Of a DNA stretch of 22,434 nucleotides, positions 7,377 through 15,730 are shown piece by piece. The DNA comes from a virus. The notes under the pieces are model-generated. The model was given only the letters and a program-made list of their open reading frames with translations. It ran no database searches and had not been told where the DNA came from. Every line of letters begins with the position of its first letter. Positions within the stretch are counted from its first letter, which is position 1. The DNA is taken from positions 1-22,434 of the IMG/VR virus record IMGVR_UViG_3300037141_000042; one strand, 5' to 3'. The position numbers were made by a program, and so were the translations under genes.

Positions 7377-8606
7377 ATGGCTGGAAACAGCGAAGCAGTA
7401 CGCCAAGAAGTTGCGATGGAGGTTCTAGCGATCCTCCGCAACACTTGCCGCATGCCGCGCCTCATCAAGCGCGATTATCAAAAGTATTTCGAGGACCCGA
7501 ATCACAAGATCGGCACTTCTCTGGACATTCCTCGCCCGATCCGCGCTATCGGCGCCGATGGTCAGGCGTTGCAGCCCGAAGGGCTCGTCCGCACCACGGT
7601 TCCGTTCACGATCGCGTACTGGTCGCAGGAAGCTTTCGTTTGGAACGACATCGACGAAGCGGCTTATCTTCGCGAGGACATGCGCGAGAACTACGTGAAG
7701 CCTCACGCGGTCAACCTCGCCAACAAAGTTGACCGGCAGATGATGCAGTACATATCAAGCATCACGCCGAACTTCGTTGGAACTCCCGGAACCCCTCCCA
7801 CCACGCGATTGCAATATTCTCAGGCGCAGACGAAGTTGAACCAGCTTCTGGCGGCCGAGAAAGATCGCTTCGTGGTGTTCAATTCCAGCTACTCCCAGAA
7901 CCTCATCCAGGCCGACGCTCCGCTCTTCAACCCGAAGGACATCATTTCAGATGAGTACCGTCTCGGCAGGGTCGGGATGTACGCCGACATGCAGTTCTGG
8001 CGGGATGAGCAAATCCCGACCGGCAACGTCGGAACCTACGCGGGTTCGGGCGTGGTCAACGGTGCCAATCAAACCGGCACATCGATCCTGACCAACGGAT
8101 GGAACTCCGGAAGCTTGGCTCTCAGCCAAACCGCGGGATTCTCCGATCGCGTGACCTTCGCCGGCTGCTACGAGATCAACGGGCAGTCTCGGTTAGCCAT
8201 TCCGAACACGCTGAAGCAATTCGCGGTCGTGGCTCCCGTGACCGATGCTACGGGCGCGGCGACGCTGACCATCTTCCCCGGCATCATCCCGAGCGGGCCG
8301 TATCAGAACTGCTCGGTATCGCCGACGGCGAGCGGCGCAGTGACCGTTGCCGGCGTTTCCGGCGCCACGGCGCAGACCGCCTTCGCGATGGCTCCCAGTG
8401 CCTTCACTTGGGGGGCTTTGCGGCTGCAGAATACCTCGGAATATGGGGCGAAATGTACCCTGATGACCGACGAAGAGACCGGGATCTCGATCCGCATCAC
8501 CCAGCAGTGGGACAACGTTATCGGGCAGGTCACCCTTCGAATGGACTTCGTTTGGGGCATTTCGCAGACCTACGCCGATTACGAGTCGGTTGTGATCTAC
8601 GGCTAA
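7377..8606 (+). CDS. Major capsid (coat) protein, P22 coat-like
   Basis: The 409-aa protein is close to P22 coat gp5 (430 aa) and sits directly after the scaffold. The first part has helices and an extended strand region (HKIGTSLDIPRPIRA, about 42-56), then LVRTTVPFTIAYWSQEAF (about 68-85), which matches the early beta-rich part of P22-type coats. The central AYLREDMRENYVKPHAVNLA (about 91-110) looks like the HK97-fold spine helix. A glycine- and alanine-rich beta section (about 220-340) could be the inserted domain of P22-type coats. The C-terminus GQVTLRMDFVWGISQTYADY is typical of this family, where the coat ends in beta strands. It has the strongest ribosome binding site in the window. 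Confidence 0.88.
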   Translation: MAGNSEAVRQEVAMEVLAILRNTCRMPRLIKRDYQKYFEDPNHKIGTSLDIPRPIRAIGADGQALQPEGLVRTTVPFTIAYWSQEAFVWNDIDEAAYLREDMRENYVKPHAVNLANKVDRQMMQYISSITPNFVGTPGTPPTTRLQYSQAQTKLNQLLAAEKDRFVVFNSSYSQNLIQADAPLFNPKDIISDEYRLGRVGMYADMQFWRDEQIPTGNVGTYAGSGVVNGANQTGTSILTNGWNSGSLALSQTAGFSDRVTFAGCYEINGQSRLAIPNTLKQFAVVAPVTDATGAATLTIFPGIIPSGPYQNCSVSPTASGAVTVAGVSGATAQTAFAMAPSAFTWGALRLQNTSEYGAKCTLMTDEETGISIRITQQWDNVIGQVTLRMDFVWGISQTYADYESVVIYG

Positions 8607-8631
8607 CCGGAAGAAAAAGGAGAATATCACC

Positions 8632-9492
8632 ATGAAAACACTTATGAAACTCTCTCTTCTGGCCTTCGCGGCGCTCGCTCTTCAGGCGCAAACCGCGACT
8701 CCGAACACCACGCTCTGCGCGGCTCTGCCGGTAGGCGTCAATCAGGTCTGCCTGACCGCGACCACGAGCCTTGTCAATCAGTCTCAGATTTACGTCGACC
8801 AAGAGTTGATGACGGTGGTTCTGTCCAACAGCCAGACCGTCTGTGCGAGTTCCTGCTACGTTCCCGTACGCAGGGGCGGAGCGGCGGCCGGATCCGGACC
8901 TCAGGCGCACGCCAACGCTGCGGTTGCCTGGTTCGCCCTGACTCCGGGAGCAACGAAAGTACCTGGCGTCAACGGGTTCAACATGGGCACGAATGTAACC
9001 GACATCGGACCATGCACCCGAACGGCTCAAATCTACCTTCCTAAGATTTACCCAAATCGCGGAATCAAACGCGATTGCGATGTGGGCGGAACTCTCGCAA
9101 CCGGGCAATCTGGTGTCTGGGTAGATTATGCTCCTGCGGAGGGGCTGGACTTCCCGAGTCCTTCGCCGCTGATCGCCGTGACCACGAACGGAGCGCTCAG
9201 CGTTTCGTCTGGGAATTACGTTCTCACGACCAAAGCGGGCGTGATTGCATTGACCCTCGCGGCTCCCACTGCGGGAGTCCAGGACGGAATGGTCATCACG
9301 ATCAGCACCGCCAACGGAGCGAATGCCGATACGCTTACCGCCACCGCATTGCTTCAGACCGGCGGCGGATCGTCTCCCTATACGACAGCGACCTTCGGAG
9401 CCACGACCGCATACGTGGGATCGACGCTCACTCTGAAAGCCTACAACGGCTTTTGGTATGTCGTTTCCTCGACCGGCGTAGCGTTCACCTAA
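8632..9492 (+). CDS. Sec-signal virion surface-type protein (possible decoration protein)
   Basis: The protein is 286 aa. Residues 1-20 (MKTLMKLSLLAFAALALQAQ) are a textbook Sec signal: positive start, hydrophobic core, small residues. After it, residues 25-100 resemble a beta domain common in phage structural genes: a repeat-like TTLCAAL/TATTSLV start, an acidic IYVDQELMTVV strand, then VPVRRGGAA and a HANAAVAW turn. Residues about 190-286 form a second beta domain ending AYNGFWYVVSSTGVAFT, also familiar from phage head or fibre proteins. Six cysteines (29, 40, 71, 75, 128, 149) could pair as disulfides if exported. The ribosome binding site AAGGAG (8617-8622) is strong and the gene follows coat directly, suggesting a decoration role. 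The signal peptide is hard to reconcile with that. Confidence 0.75.
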   Translation: MKTLMKLSLLAFAALALQAQTATPNTTLCAALPVGVNQVCLTATTSLVNQSQIYVDQELMTVVLSNSQTVCASSCYVPVRRGGAAAGSGPQAHANAAVAWFALTPGATKVPGVNGFNMGTNVTDIGPCTRTAQIYLPKIYPNRGIKRDCDVGGTLATGQSGVWVDYAPAEGLDFPSPSPLIAVTTNGALSVSSGNYVLTTKAGVIALTLAAPTAGVQDGMVITISTANGANADTLTATALLQTGGGSSPYTTATFGATTAYVGSTLTLKAYNGFWYVVSSTGVAFT

Positions 9493-9501
9493 GGAGAAAA
9501 G

Positions 9502-10530
9502 ATGCCAACTCCTCAACTTTTAACGCAGGGGCCGGGTGTTTTCACACTCCAAGCCCTTCAGGCCGTAAACGCGCTGATCTCAGCGCAGGGCATTCTCACT
9601 CCGGGTAATGTCTGGTGGGTCAAACCCATCAGCGGAAGCGATCTTGCTGACGGTCTCAGCCCGGCGACCGCGCTTCAGACACTCACCCAGGCGCAAACCA
9701 ACGCAGTCGCGAATCAGAATGATGTCGTCCTGCTTTGCGCCGAGGGAAACACGGCCACGAGCACGACGTCATACCAGAGCGGCACGCTGACTTGGGCTAA
9801 GAACCTCGTTCACCTGATCGGCATCAACGCCGGACCGCTGTTCTCGCAGCGCTCGCGCATCGCGTTTCAGGCGGCCTACGCAACGGCCGGGAACCTCTTC
9901 ACGCTATCGGGCAACGGCTGCTTGATCGCGGGTATCGAGATGTTCATGGGAGTCGCCTCGACGCTTCCCACGGGCTGTATGAGCATCACGGGTGCCCGCA
10001 ACGTGCTCCAGAAGTGCCACATCGCCGGCATGGGCGCGGCGACGAACGATATCAGCGGAGCCTATTCGCTGCAGCTCAACGGTGCCGAAGAGAACCTCTT
10101 CGAAGATTGCACCATCGGCCAGGACACGGTGCAACTCGGCGCAGGCACTTCGAACTCAGTTCTGCTGTTTTCGAATAACGCCGGAGTCGGTTGCACTCGC
10201 AATGTATTCCGCGGTTGCCGCTTCATGCTCGATACGAGCTCGGCCACGGCGTGCCTGTTTCTCCGATCCGGCGCCACGGCGATGGACCGCGAGAACATCA
10301 TGGAAGATTGCTTGTTCCTCAACGCAATCAACTCCGGATCTACGACCCTCACTCACGCGATGGCCGTGGTTGCCGGGACTTCCCCGGCTGGCGTGCTCAT
10401 CCTGACGGGCAGTAAAACCGGGCTGTTTGGCGCGAGCGGCTGGAATGCTACGAGCGCGATCGTATACGCCACGGGCGGGGTTCAGCCTACCAATAGCACC
10501 TGGGGGCTCGCGACCGCATTGACGAGTTAA
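9502..10530 (+). CDS. Right-handed beta-helix (pectate-lyase-like fold) virion protein
   Basis: The protein is 342 aa. The entry motif WWVKPISGSDLADGLSPATA (39-58) is the usual start of beta-helix domains with the Gly-Ser-Asp and DGxSPxTAxxTLxQA pattern. Repeated strand-turn rungs follow, with evenly spaced Asn, Cys and aromatic positions such as NVLQKCHIAGMG, NLFEDCTIGQD and NVFRGCRFM. Such folds form phage tailspikes and capsid or baseplate spikes and may cleave polysaccharide. No obvious catalytic Asp/Arg group can be assigned by eye, so a purely structural spike is equally likely. AAGGAG (9491-9496), fused to the preceding TAA, sets the ATG. It lies in the head module between two other putative structural genes. 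Confidence 0.75.
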   Translation: MPTPQLLTQGPGVFTLQALQAVNALISAQGILTPGNVWWVKPISGSDLADGLSPATALQTLTQAQTNAVANQNDVVLLCAEGNTATSTTSYQSGTLTWAKNLVHLIGINAGPLFSQRSRIAFQAAYATAGNLFTLSGNGCLIAGIEMFMGVASTLPTGCMSITGARNVLQKCHIAGMGAATNDISGAYSLQLNGAEENLFEDCTIGQDTVQLGAGTSNSVLLFSNNAGVGCTRNVFRGCRFMLDTSSATACLFLRSGATAMDRENIMEDCLFLNAINSGSTTLTHAMAVVAGTSPAGVLILTGSKTGLFGASGWNATSAIVYATGGVQPTNSTWGLATALTS

Positions 10531-10539
10531 GGAGAAATC

Positions 10540-11031
10540 ATGGCCGTACAATCTTACAATCCGAACTTTGGCAAAAACGGGCACGCCATGAGCATGAAGT
10601 CTTTTCTTCAGGCTCATATCAACGACACGGCAACCCTTCTGAACCTCGCCGAGGGGAAAGAGGCGGAAGCGCCGCGACCCTTCTACGATCCGAACCATCC
10701 CGATAACCAGTGGCCCACCATGCTGCATCATCCCGAAAAGGGTGAGCTGACGGTCGGAACATCGTTGGTGGGCGTCCAGGACACCCCGGGCGCGCCGTCG
10801 CGCCGGGCTGCGATCACCAAGGCCAACGAGAAGTTGGTCGCGGATGCTCTGGCGAACGGCTACCGCAAGGAGCCTTACGCCAAGCCGCAGATTCACGTTG
10901 CGGACCCGGCCGCGGAAAAGGCCGAGCTGAAGCGCAAGATGGACGAGCAACAGGGCCAGATCACGGTCCTTATGGACAAGCTCAACAAGCTGCAGGCTCC
11001 CGCTCCGGCGCTTGCTCTAAAGTCCGCGTAA
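10540..11031 (+). CDS. Head-module hypothetical protein with C-terminal coiled coil
   Basis: A 163-aa protein is preceded by AAGGAG fused to the previous stop. The N-terminal two-thirds is polar, with an aromatic/proline patch (PRPFYDPNHPDNQWPTMLHH, about 46-65) and a helical DAL/ANGYRKEPY region. Residues about 128-152 (EKAELKRKMDEQQGQITVLM and onward) have heptad-like spacing and probably form a coiled coil. An Ala/Pro tail closes it. I do not recognise the family. It is the last gene before the terminator at 11049, so it ends the head transcription unit. A virion or assembly role is inferred from position only. Confidence 0.7.
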   Translation: MAVQSYNPNFGKNGHAMSMKSFLQAHINDTATLLNLAEGKEAEAPRPFYDPNHPDNQWPTMLHHPEKGELTVGTSLVGVQDTPGAPSRRAAITKANEKLVADALANGYRKEPYAKPQIHVADPAAEKAELKRKMDEQQGQITVLMDKLNKLQAPAPALALKSA

Positions 11032-11048
11032 TCCTTTCGCGCGGGACA

Positions 11049-11086
11049 GCCCAGCCATTTCTCGGGGGAGGGTGGCTGGGCCTTTT
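11049..11086 (+). terminator. Rho-independent terminator between head and tail genes
   Basis: GCCCAGCCA (11049-11057) and TGGCTGGGC (11073-11081) are perfect 9-base inverted arms around a 15-base loop, followed by C and then TTTT (11083-11086). This is the clearest intrinsic terminator in the window. It separates the coat-side genes from the tail-adaptor genes, whose first ribosome binding site begins five bases beyond it. Partial termination here could lower tail protein output relative to head proteins. Confidence 0.8.
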
Positions 11087-11100
11087 AACAGGGAGGGATC

Positions 11101-11820
11101 TTGACCGGACAGCAAGTTATCACGCAAGCCTTGACCACCCTGGGAATCGTTCCGCAGGGCGGCGGGCCTTCCGCGTCCGATTCCGCCGATGCTCTCATCG
11201 AACTCAATAATCTCTGGGCCGGGGCTGGAATCGACAATGGGCTGATCTTCGCGGTTCAGCCCGCGACCGTGTCGACGACTGCCAATGGCGGAACGTATTT
11301 ATGGAGCGCCTTCAGCACAGCAGCCCCGCCAAGCATTGTTTATTCCGCAAACTGGAAAGCCGGGGCCGGGCAGCGCTTCTCACTGAAACTCATTTCCTCT
11401 GAGGCGTACTGGGCGCACCGAGATCTCGCCGCAGCCGCACTTGCTCCCGACGAACTCTATGCGGATTTCCTGCAGCCGGCCGCGACGGGTCCAGGAAGCG
11501 TCTTCCTGTGGCCCGTGCCGAGCGTCGTCGGCGTTCTCGATGTCGAAGTTGGCGTGATATTTGGAACCTGGGCTCTCGCGTCTCAATACAACGCCCCGCA
11601 GGGATACCTCGATTACGTCAATTACGCTCTTGCGGCCCGGCTCATCCCGCGGTTTGGTGAGATCGTGAGCGCGGAAGCTCAGCAGACTATCGAAGCGCGT
11701 CTCCTGAAGGCTGAGGCCCGGTTGCGCGACATGAACCTGCAAAACAGGCGATTAGAGCTTCCCGCAAGTGCGAATCCTGCCCAGATTCAAGCGGCGGCGA
11801 CACAGCAGCGAGGTCAGTAA
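11101..11820 (+). CDS. P22 gp4-like head-to-tail adaptor (first copy)
   Basis: The 239-aa protein probably binds the portal ring and starts tail assembly. The N-terminal helix pair VITQALTTLGIV then SADALIELNNLWAGAGIDNG (about 28-47) is the usual gp4-family opening, a helix with ALxxLG and a second ending in gly-rich NLW..GID. A beta-rich middle contains FLWPVP (about 135-140), and the helical end starts with GYLDYVNYALAARLIPRFG (168-186). P22 gp4 is shorter (about 166 aa). The TTG start is chosen because GGGAGGG (11091-11097) sits directly upstream and no better start exists. The next gene starts immediately after its stop and encodes a related protein. Confidence 0.82.
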   Translation: MTGQQVITQALTTLGIVPQGGGPSASDSADALIELNNLWAGAGIDNGLIFAVQPATVSTTANGGTYLWSAFSTAAPPSIVYSANWKAGAGQRFSLKLISSEAYWAHRDLAAAALAPDELYADFLQPAATGPGSVFLWPVPSVVGVLDVEVGVIFGTWALASQYNAPQGYLDYVNYALAARLIPRFGEIVSAEAQQTIEARLLKAEARLRDMNLQNRRLELPASANPAQIQAAATQQRGQ

Positions 11821-12633
11821 GTGGCTTTAGCAAGCGCCGTTTTGTATCAAGCCTTTCGCAAGATCGGCCAGCTCCGCCCGGGCTATACCGCCCCTCCCGA
11901 GCTGCTTGCCGACGGGCTTGTTGAATGGGCCAATTTCTTCGACGAGTGCGGTGCTGAGCGCAACACGCATTACTCGAATCCGTACTACCAGCACGCCATC
12001 ACCGGGCCTGGTTCGCAAACCCTCGGCAATGGCTATCTGATCGGACCATCGGCGACTACCGCGCCAGCCACCGCCACGACCCTCGCGGGAACGGCGAACG
12101 ACTGGAACCAACCGAGGCCGGTTTCAATCCTTCGAGCGAATCTCGTGCTGACGAACGGCGCGCAGCCGATCTATATTCCCATGACACCCTTGAGTCAGGA
12201 AGAATGGTCCGCGCTCTCGGTCCAGCAGATACCCGCTATCAGCATCGCGACGTCATTCTGGTACGATCCGCAGTGGCCGAACGGCGTATTTAACGTGTTC
12301 CCGCCCCTGAACGGCAACGCGGTGCAGATCTACCAGTGGGGCGTGTTGACGCCTCCGACGCTGCTCACGGACCCTTATACCGCGCCTCCTGGGTACGCCG
12401 ATTTCGTGATTTACGGCCTTGCTGAGCGGCTGTATTACATGGTACAGAATGCCAACATGTGCCCGCGTATGGCGCCCTACTCGCTGATCGCAGGGCAAGC
12501 GCTGATAGCGCGCCAAACCATCAAACTCGTGAACCGGGACATTCCGCGGCTGGCGACGGACTACCCGAGAAGCCCGAACAGCGGAGACGGGTTCTTCGAT
12601 CGGGATGTGAGCTATACAGGGGAACCGTACTGA
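11821..12633 (+). CDS. Second gp4-like adaptor protein
   Basis: The 270-aa protein shares the architecture of its neighbour: an opening helix with LYQAFRKIGQLRPG, a second helix LLADGLVEWANFFDECGAER, a beta middle with SFWYDPQWPNGVFNVFPP (about 143-160), which is close to the P22-gp4 pattern of a Y(F)YDP strand followed by a WPxP-like turn, and a helical tail opened by GYADFVIYGLAERLYYMV (191-208). The likeness is structural-pattern level, not high identity. The GTG start is placed directly after the previous TAA. It may form a second adaptor ring or replace the missing tail-needle anchor. An ancient tandem duplication is the simplest origin. Confidence 0.78.
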   Translation: MALASAVLYQAFRKIGQLRPGYTAPPELLADGLVEWANFFDECGAERNTHYSNPYYQHAITGPGSQTLGNGYLIGPSATTAPATATTLAGTANDWNQPRPVSILRANLVLTNGAQPIYIPMTPLSQEEWSALSVQQIPAISIATSFWYDPQWPNGVFNVFPPLNGNAVQIYQWGVLTPPTLLTDPYTAPPGYADFVIYGLAERLYYMVQNANMCPRMAPYSLIAGQALIARQTIKLVNRDIPRLATDYPRSPNSGDGFFDRDVSYTGEPY

Positions 12634-12640
12634 GGTCACC

Positions 12641-14434
12641 TTGCCGCAATTCCCGTTAGTCGGAGCCACCTACCAAGACGAGTCTCTCGCATCCGATGCG
12701 CAGATGACTCTCAATATGTACCCGCAACGGAACACCTCCGGATCGGGGCAAGGGTCCGCGGCTTCAGCGCTTTATCAGACACCGGGCTGTTATTTGCTCT
12801 GTACCGCTGGAGCGGCGGGCGCGTGCATCGTTCCGGCTGATACGTATGTGTTCCCAGATGGCGTCACCCCGGCGTTTTTCTGCATCAACGGCGATCAGCT
12901 TCAATACATCACCATTGCGCTCGGGGTAGGGGTTTTCACGGGCGCACTCGTCACGATCGGCACGGTGGCGCAAAAGCCGCTTATCGGATCTTCGCTCTTT
13001 CCTGCTCAGATCATCGTGATCAGCCCGCAGTTGCTTTTTGTGGTGGCGAATGGGCAAGCCTTCGTTGCTGCATACGGGGCGGCGATCGCCAGCAACGGGC
13101 TTGACCAGGGCGGGGCCTCGTATGCGGCCGGCGACACTGGTATCATTGACGGCGCGCAGGGCATCGACGCAACGTATGTGATCAACACGGTGGACGGAAG
13201 TGGGGCGGTGCTCACTTACACGCTCACCTATGCGGGTATAGGCTACTCAGTCGCCACGAGTGTCGGAACGCTGGCATTCGGAATGCAGCCGGGCATCGGA
13301 ACGGGCTTCACCATCGACATCGGTGGAACGATCGCTCCCGCATGGGTGGTTCAGCAGCAAGCCATACCCGTTACCGATACTGGGTTTGGCAATTGGATCA
13401 ATTCCGCGACGTTCATGGATGGATACGTGATCGTCTCGATGGCGCCGCAGTCCGCGGACCCGCTGAGGAGACAGTTCTTCGTCTCGGGGCTGAACGATCC
13501 GAGCTTTTGGGACCCGTTAGAAGTTGGCGAGAAGGAAGGCAATCCGGACCCGATTATCGCTGTTTTCGCCGCTTATGAAATGCTCGCACTTTGGGGCAGT
13601 CAAACGATGGAACTGTGGTATGACTCGGGGAACTTGCAATTTCAGTTCAGCCGCATTGCCGGTGGGGGGGTGATCGAAAACGGTCTGGCGAGCACGTGGT
13701 GTGTTTGCAAGGCTGACGGAACAGTCATTTGGCTCGGAACGGATATCCGGGGCGACAACGTCGCCTGGCAGCTTCAGGGGATGACCCCGGTTCGGATCTC
13801 CAATCACGCCATCGAAAACACCTGGCGCAATTACGACATGAACGGATCTTCCTGCTACTCGTATCAGGAAAACGGCCATTTCTTCTGTGTTTTTAATTTC
13901 CCCGTGCCCGATGCGACTTGGGTTTACGATTCGACTACCCAGATGTGGCACCAGCGGGGGAGCACCGACGGCGGCGGCGTGCTCCACTCATCTTACGGCC
14001 GCTATCACGCCTTTGCGCAGGGCGTCGGACATGTGCTCCAGGACTACAACAACGGAAATATCTACCTTTCGAATCAGGGATTCACGAATGAGAACGGCGC
14101 GGCGATCACGCGCATTCGAAGAACTCCGCACCTCCGCAAGGAACTCGCTCGCGGCGTGCTCGATCGCGTCCGGCTGCTGGTCGACGCCGGTGGATCTTCA
14201 GCGGGCCTCGGTGGGGGCTCGATCAGTTTGCGCGTGAGCTACGACGGCGGAAACACCTGGGGACCGTACCTGACGCAGTCGATGGGAGCCACGGGCGATT
14301 TCACGCAACTGATTCAGTGGTATCACCTCGGCTACGCCAGGGACTTCGTTTTAGAGATTTCGAGCAATTCAGAAGTCTTTCAGGGCTGGATTGAAGGGTA
14401 CGGAGAGTACCGCCTGGACAAGAATCACGACTAG
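12641..14434 (+). CDS. P22 gp10-like packaged-DNA stabilisation / tail hub protein with inserted domain
   Basis: The protein is 597 aa; P22 gp10 (about 472) plugs the portal after packaging and carries the tail hub. gp10-family features include the N-terminal MPQFPLVGATYQ with LNMYPQ nearby, the FMDGYVIVS and LNDPSFWDPLE (about 288-298) strands, GVIENGLAS then VIWLGTDIRGDNVAWQLQG (363-381) and PVRISNHAIENTW. The C-terminus holds RTPHLRKELARGVLDRVRLL and a Ig-like VSYDGGNTWGPY end. Residues about 143-236 are extra: a glycine/threonine-rich beta insert (SYAAGDTGIID, YAGIGYSVATS, GIGTGFTIDIGG). The TTG start has GAGGT five bases upstream and lies seven bases after the previous stop. Confidence 0.85.
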   Translation: MPQFPLVGATYQDESLASDAQMTLNMYPQRNTSGSGQGSAASALYQTPGCYLLCTAGAAGACIVPADTYVFPDGVTPAFFCINGDQLQYITIALGVGVFTGALVTIGTVAQKPLIGSSLFPAQIIVISPQLLFVVANGQAFVAAYGAAIASNGLDQGGASYAAGDTGIIDGAQGIDATYVINTVDGSGAVLTYTLTYAGIGYSVATSVGTLAFGMQPGIGTGFTIDIGGTIAPAWVVQQQAIPVTDTGFGNWINSATFMDGYVIVSMAPQSADPLRRQFFVSGLNDPSFWDPLEVGEKEGNPDPIIAVFAAYEMLALWGSQTMELWYDSGNLQFQFSRIAGGGVIENGLASTWCVCKADGTVIWLGTDIRGDNVAWQLQGMTPVRISNHAIENTWRNYDMNGSSCYSYQENGHFFCVFNFPVPDATWVYDSTTQMWHQRGSTDGGGVLHSSYGRYHAFAQGVGHVLQDYNNGNIYLSNQGFTNENGAAITRIRRTPHLRKELARGVLDRVRLLVDAGGSSAGLGGGSISLRVSYDGGNTWGPYLTQSMGATGDFTQLIQWYHLGYARDFVLEISSNSEVFQGWIEGYGEYRLDKNHD

Positions 14435-15730
14435 ATGGCCGTCGCGCTCCAATTTGACGTTGAACTCGAAGCCTATGGCTGCCTGACCATCGACAATCTC
14501 GCGATAACGGGCCTCCAGGCCTCCGGAGCGGCTCCTGGGCTACCTCAGCCTCCTCTCAATCAGGCCATGCTAGGAAGCCCTCCCACGTCCACAGCGACGC
14601 CATTGGACGGATCTGGCCAATCCGCTGTCTGCACCAGCACGCCGTGGGGCATGTGGTTCGTCCAACTCGTCAACCGGGTCAATTCGCTGGGCCTCGGCAC
14701 GGTGCCGATTCTGTTGGAGTGTCCCTCGGTCGACGAAGACGACCTCGGCTGGGGCGGCGGCGGAACGATCGATGCAACCACGGATCCGGTGACGTTCGAT
14801 GTGACAATCTTTGGAACCAGCCGCTATGGACGGAAGTTCAGCGTCGGAGATTACATTCTGTGGGACGATCCGACGACTTCAGGACAGAACTTCGTCTATG
14901 AAATCGACCAGATTACGGCGATCAGTGGGACCAAGTTCACACTTGCCAGGGGGTCCGCGGGCGGACAGGCGGCCCAATTCGGGAGCCTCAAATTCGCTCA
15001 CAGCACAAAGGTCTTTTTCAGACTGATCGATAAGTTCTTCACGCTCAACTGGAATGGCGTGCAAACGACCTTTGAGCTGGGCTGGTATAACAAATGCGTC
15101 TGCGCGGTGGTCGCCACCATGCCGGGGATCAAAGTACCGACGCTGGTGAATCTCTTCCCGCTGAACTCGACGGCGCCTGGCATCAACCTGACGACCACCC
15201 CGCCTTGTCCGGGACTGCGGACGCTGATCGGAAATGAGTACGCCATCGGGATGAGTGCGCCTCTCTCGGTCGGGGCGATCGCCGACAATTGGTTGCAGAT
15301 CACTGGGCCGGAGAGCATTCGTTCGGTTTTCGTGAGCCTGACGGATGCGCCGACGGGCGGACCGGCTCAGATCATCGTGATTTACCGCAGTCCGGACAAA
15401 TCGGCCGCGGGCGTGATCGACATCTTGAACGTCCCGCCGGGCAGCTACGGAAACTACGATTTGACGCTGAATCGGCCTGATCAGCGGCGCCAGATGCCCT
15501 ACCATGACGGCTGGCCTCCCACCACAGGAGTAGGCGAAGACTGGCCGCCGAACGTTCTACCGGGCGCACCGGGCGCGCTGCTCGCGAGCGGCAACATTGA
15601 CCCGTCATACACGGGCGCGACTAGTGGATCAGGAATATTGTTCGAGGAAGGGGGCTGGTGGAGTTACATTTGCACCCTGGCCGGAACAACGATACCGGGA
15701 CAGGTCGATGCTGTGACGCTACAGACTTAA
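14435..15730 (+). CDS. Putative tail protein of unknown family
   Basis: The 431-aa protein starts immediately after the gp10-like stop (TAGATG) with no ribosome binding site, so it is probably translationally coupled. Its start MAVALQFDVELEAYGCLTID is strand-rich. The middle contains a possible beta domain (FDVTIFGTSRYGRKFSVGDY, about 126-145, then DQITAISGTKFTLARG), whose GDYILWDD and TKFTLARG pattern recalls phage surface domains in which a value passes through a turn to an RG motif. A later part (about 285-345) looks like a jelly-roll or carbohydrate-binding sandwich (WLQITGPESIRSVFVSLTDA, PAQIIVIYRSP). No family is certain. Its place after gp10 suggests tail fibre or hub. The next 127 bases contain no + strand gene. 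Confidence 0.65.
   Translation: MAVALQFDVELEAYGCLTIDNLAITGLQASGAAPGLPQPPLNQAMLGSPPTSTATPLDGSGQSAVCTSTPWGMWFVQLVNRVNSLGLGTVPILLECPSVDEDDLGWGGGGTIDATTDPVTFDVTIFGTSRYGRKFSVGDYILWDDPTTSGQNFVYEIDQITAISGTKFTLARGSAGGQAAQFGSLKFAHSTKVFFRLIDKFFTLNWNGVQTTFELGWYNKCVCAVVATMPGIKVPTLVNLFPLNSTAPGINLTTTPPCPGLRTLIGNEYAIGMSAPLSVGAIADNWLQITGPESIRSVFVSLTDAPTGGPAQIIVIYRSPDKSAAGVIDILNVPPGSYGNYDLTLNRPDQRRQMPYHDGWPPTTGVGEDWPPNVLPGAPGALLASGNIDPSYTGATSGSGILFEEGGWWSYICTLAGTTIPGQVDAVTLQT

Noticed and set aside
8530-9516. 328-aa - strand frame antisense to the signal-peptide gene
   Set aside because: It is Arg/Ser/Gly-rich, typical of a complement frame, and opposes a gene with a strong ribosome binding site and clear domain patterns.
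10156-10950. 264-aa - strand frame
   Set aside because: It spans two + strand genes and their ribosome binding site, has shadow composition and no motif.
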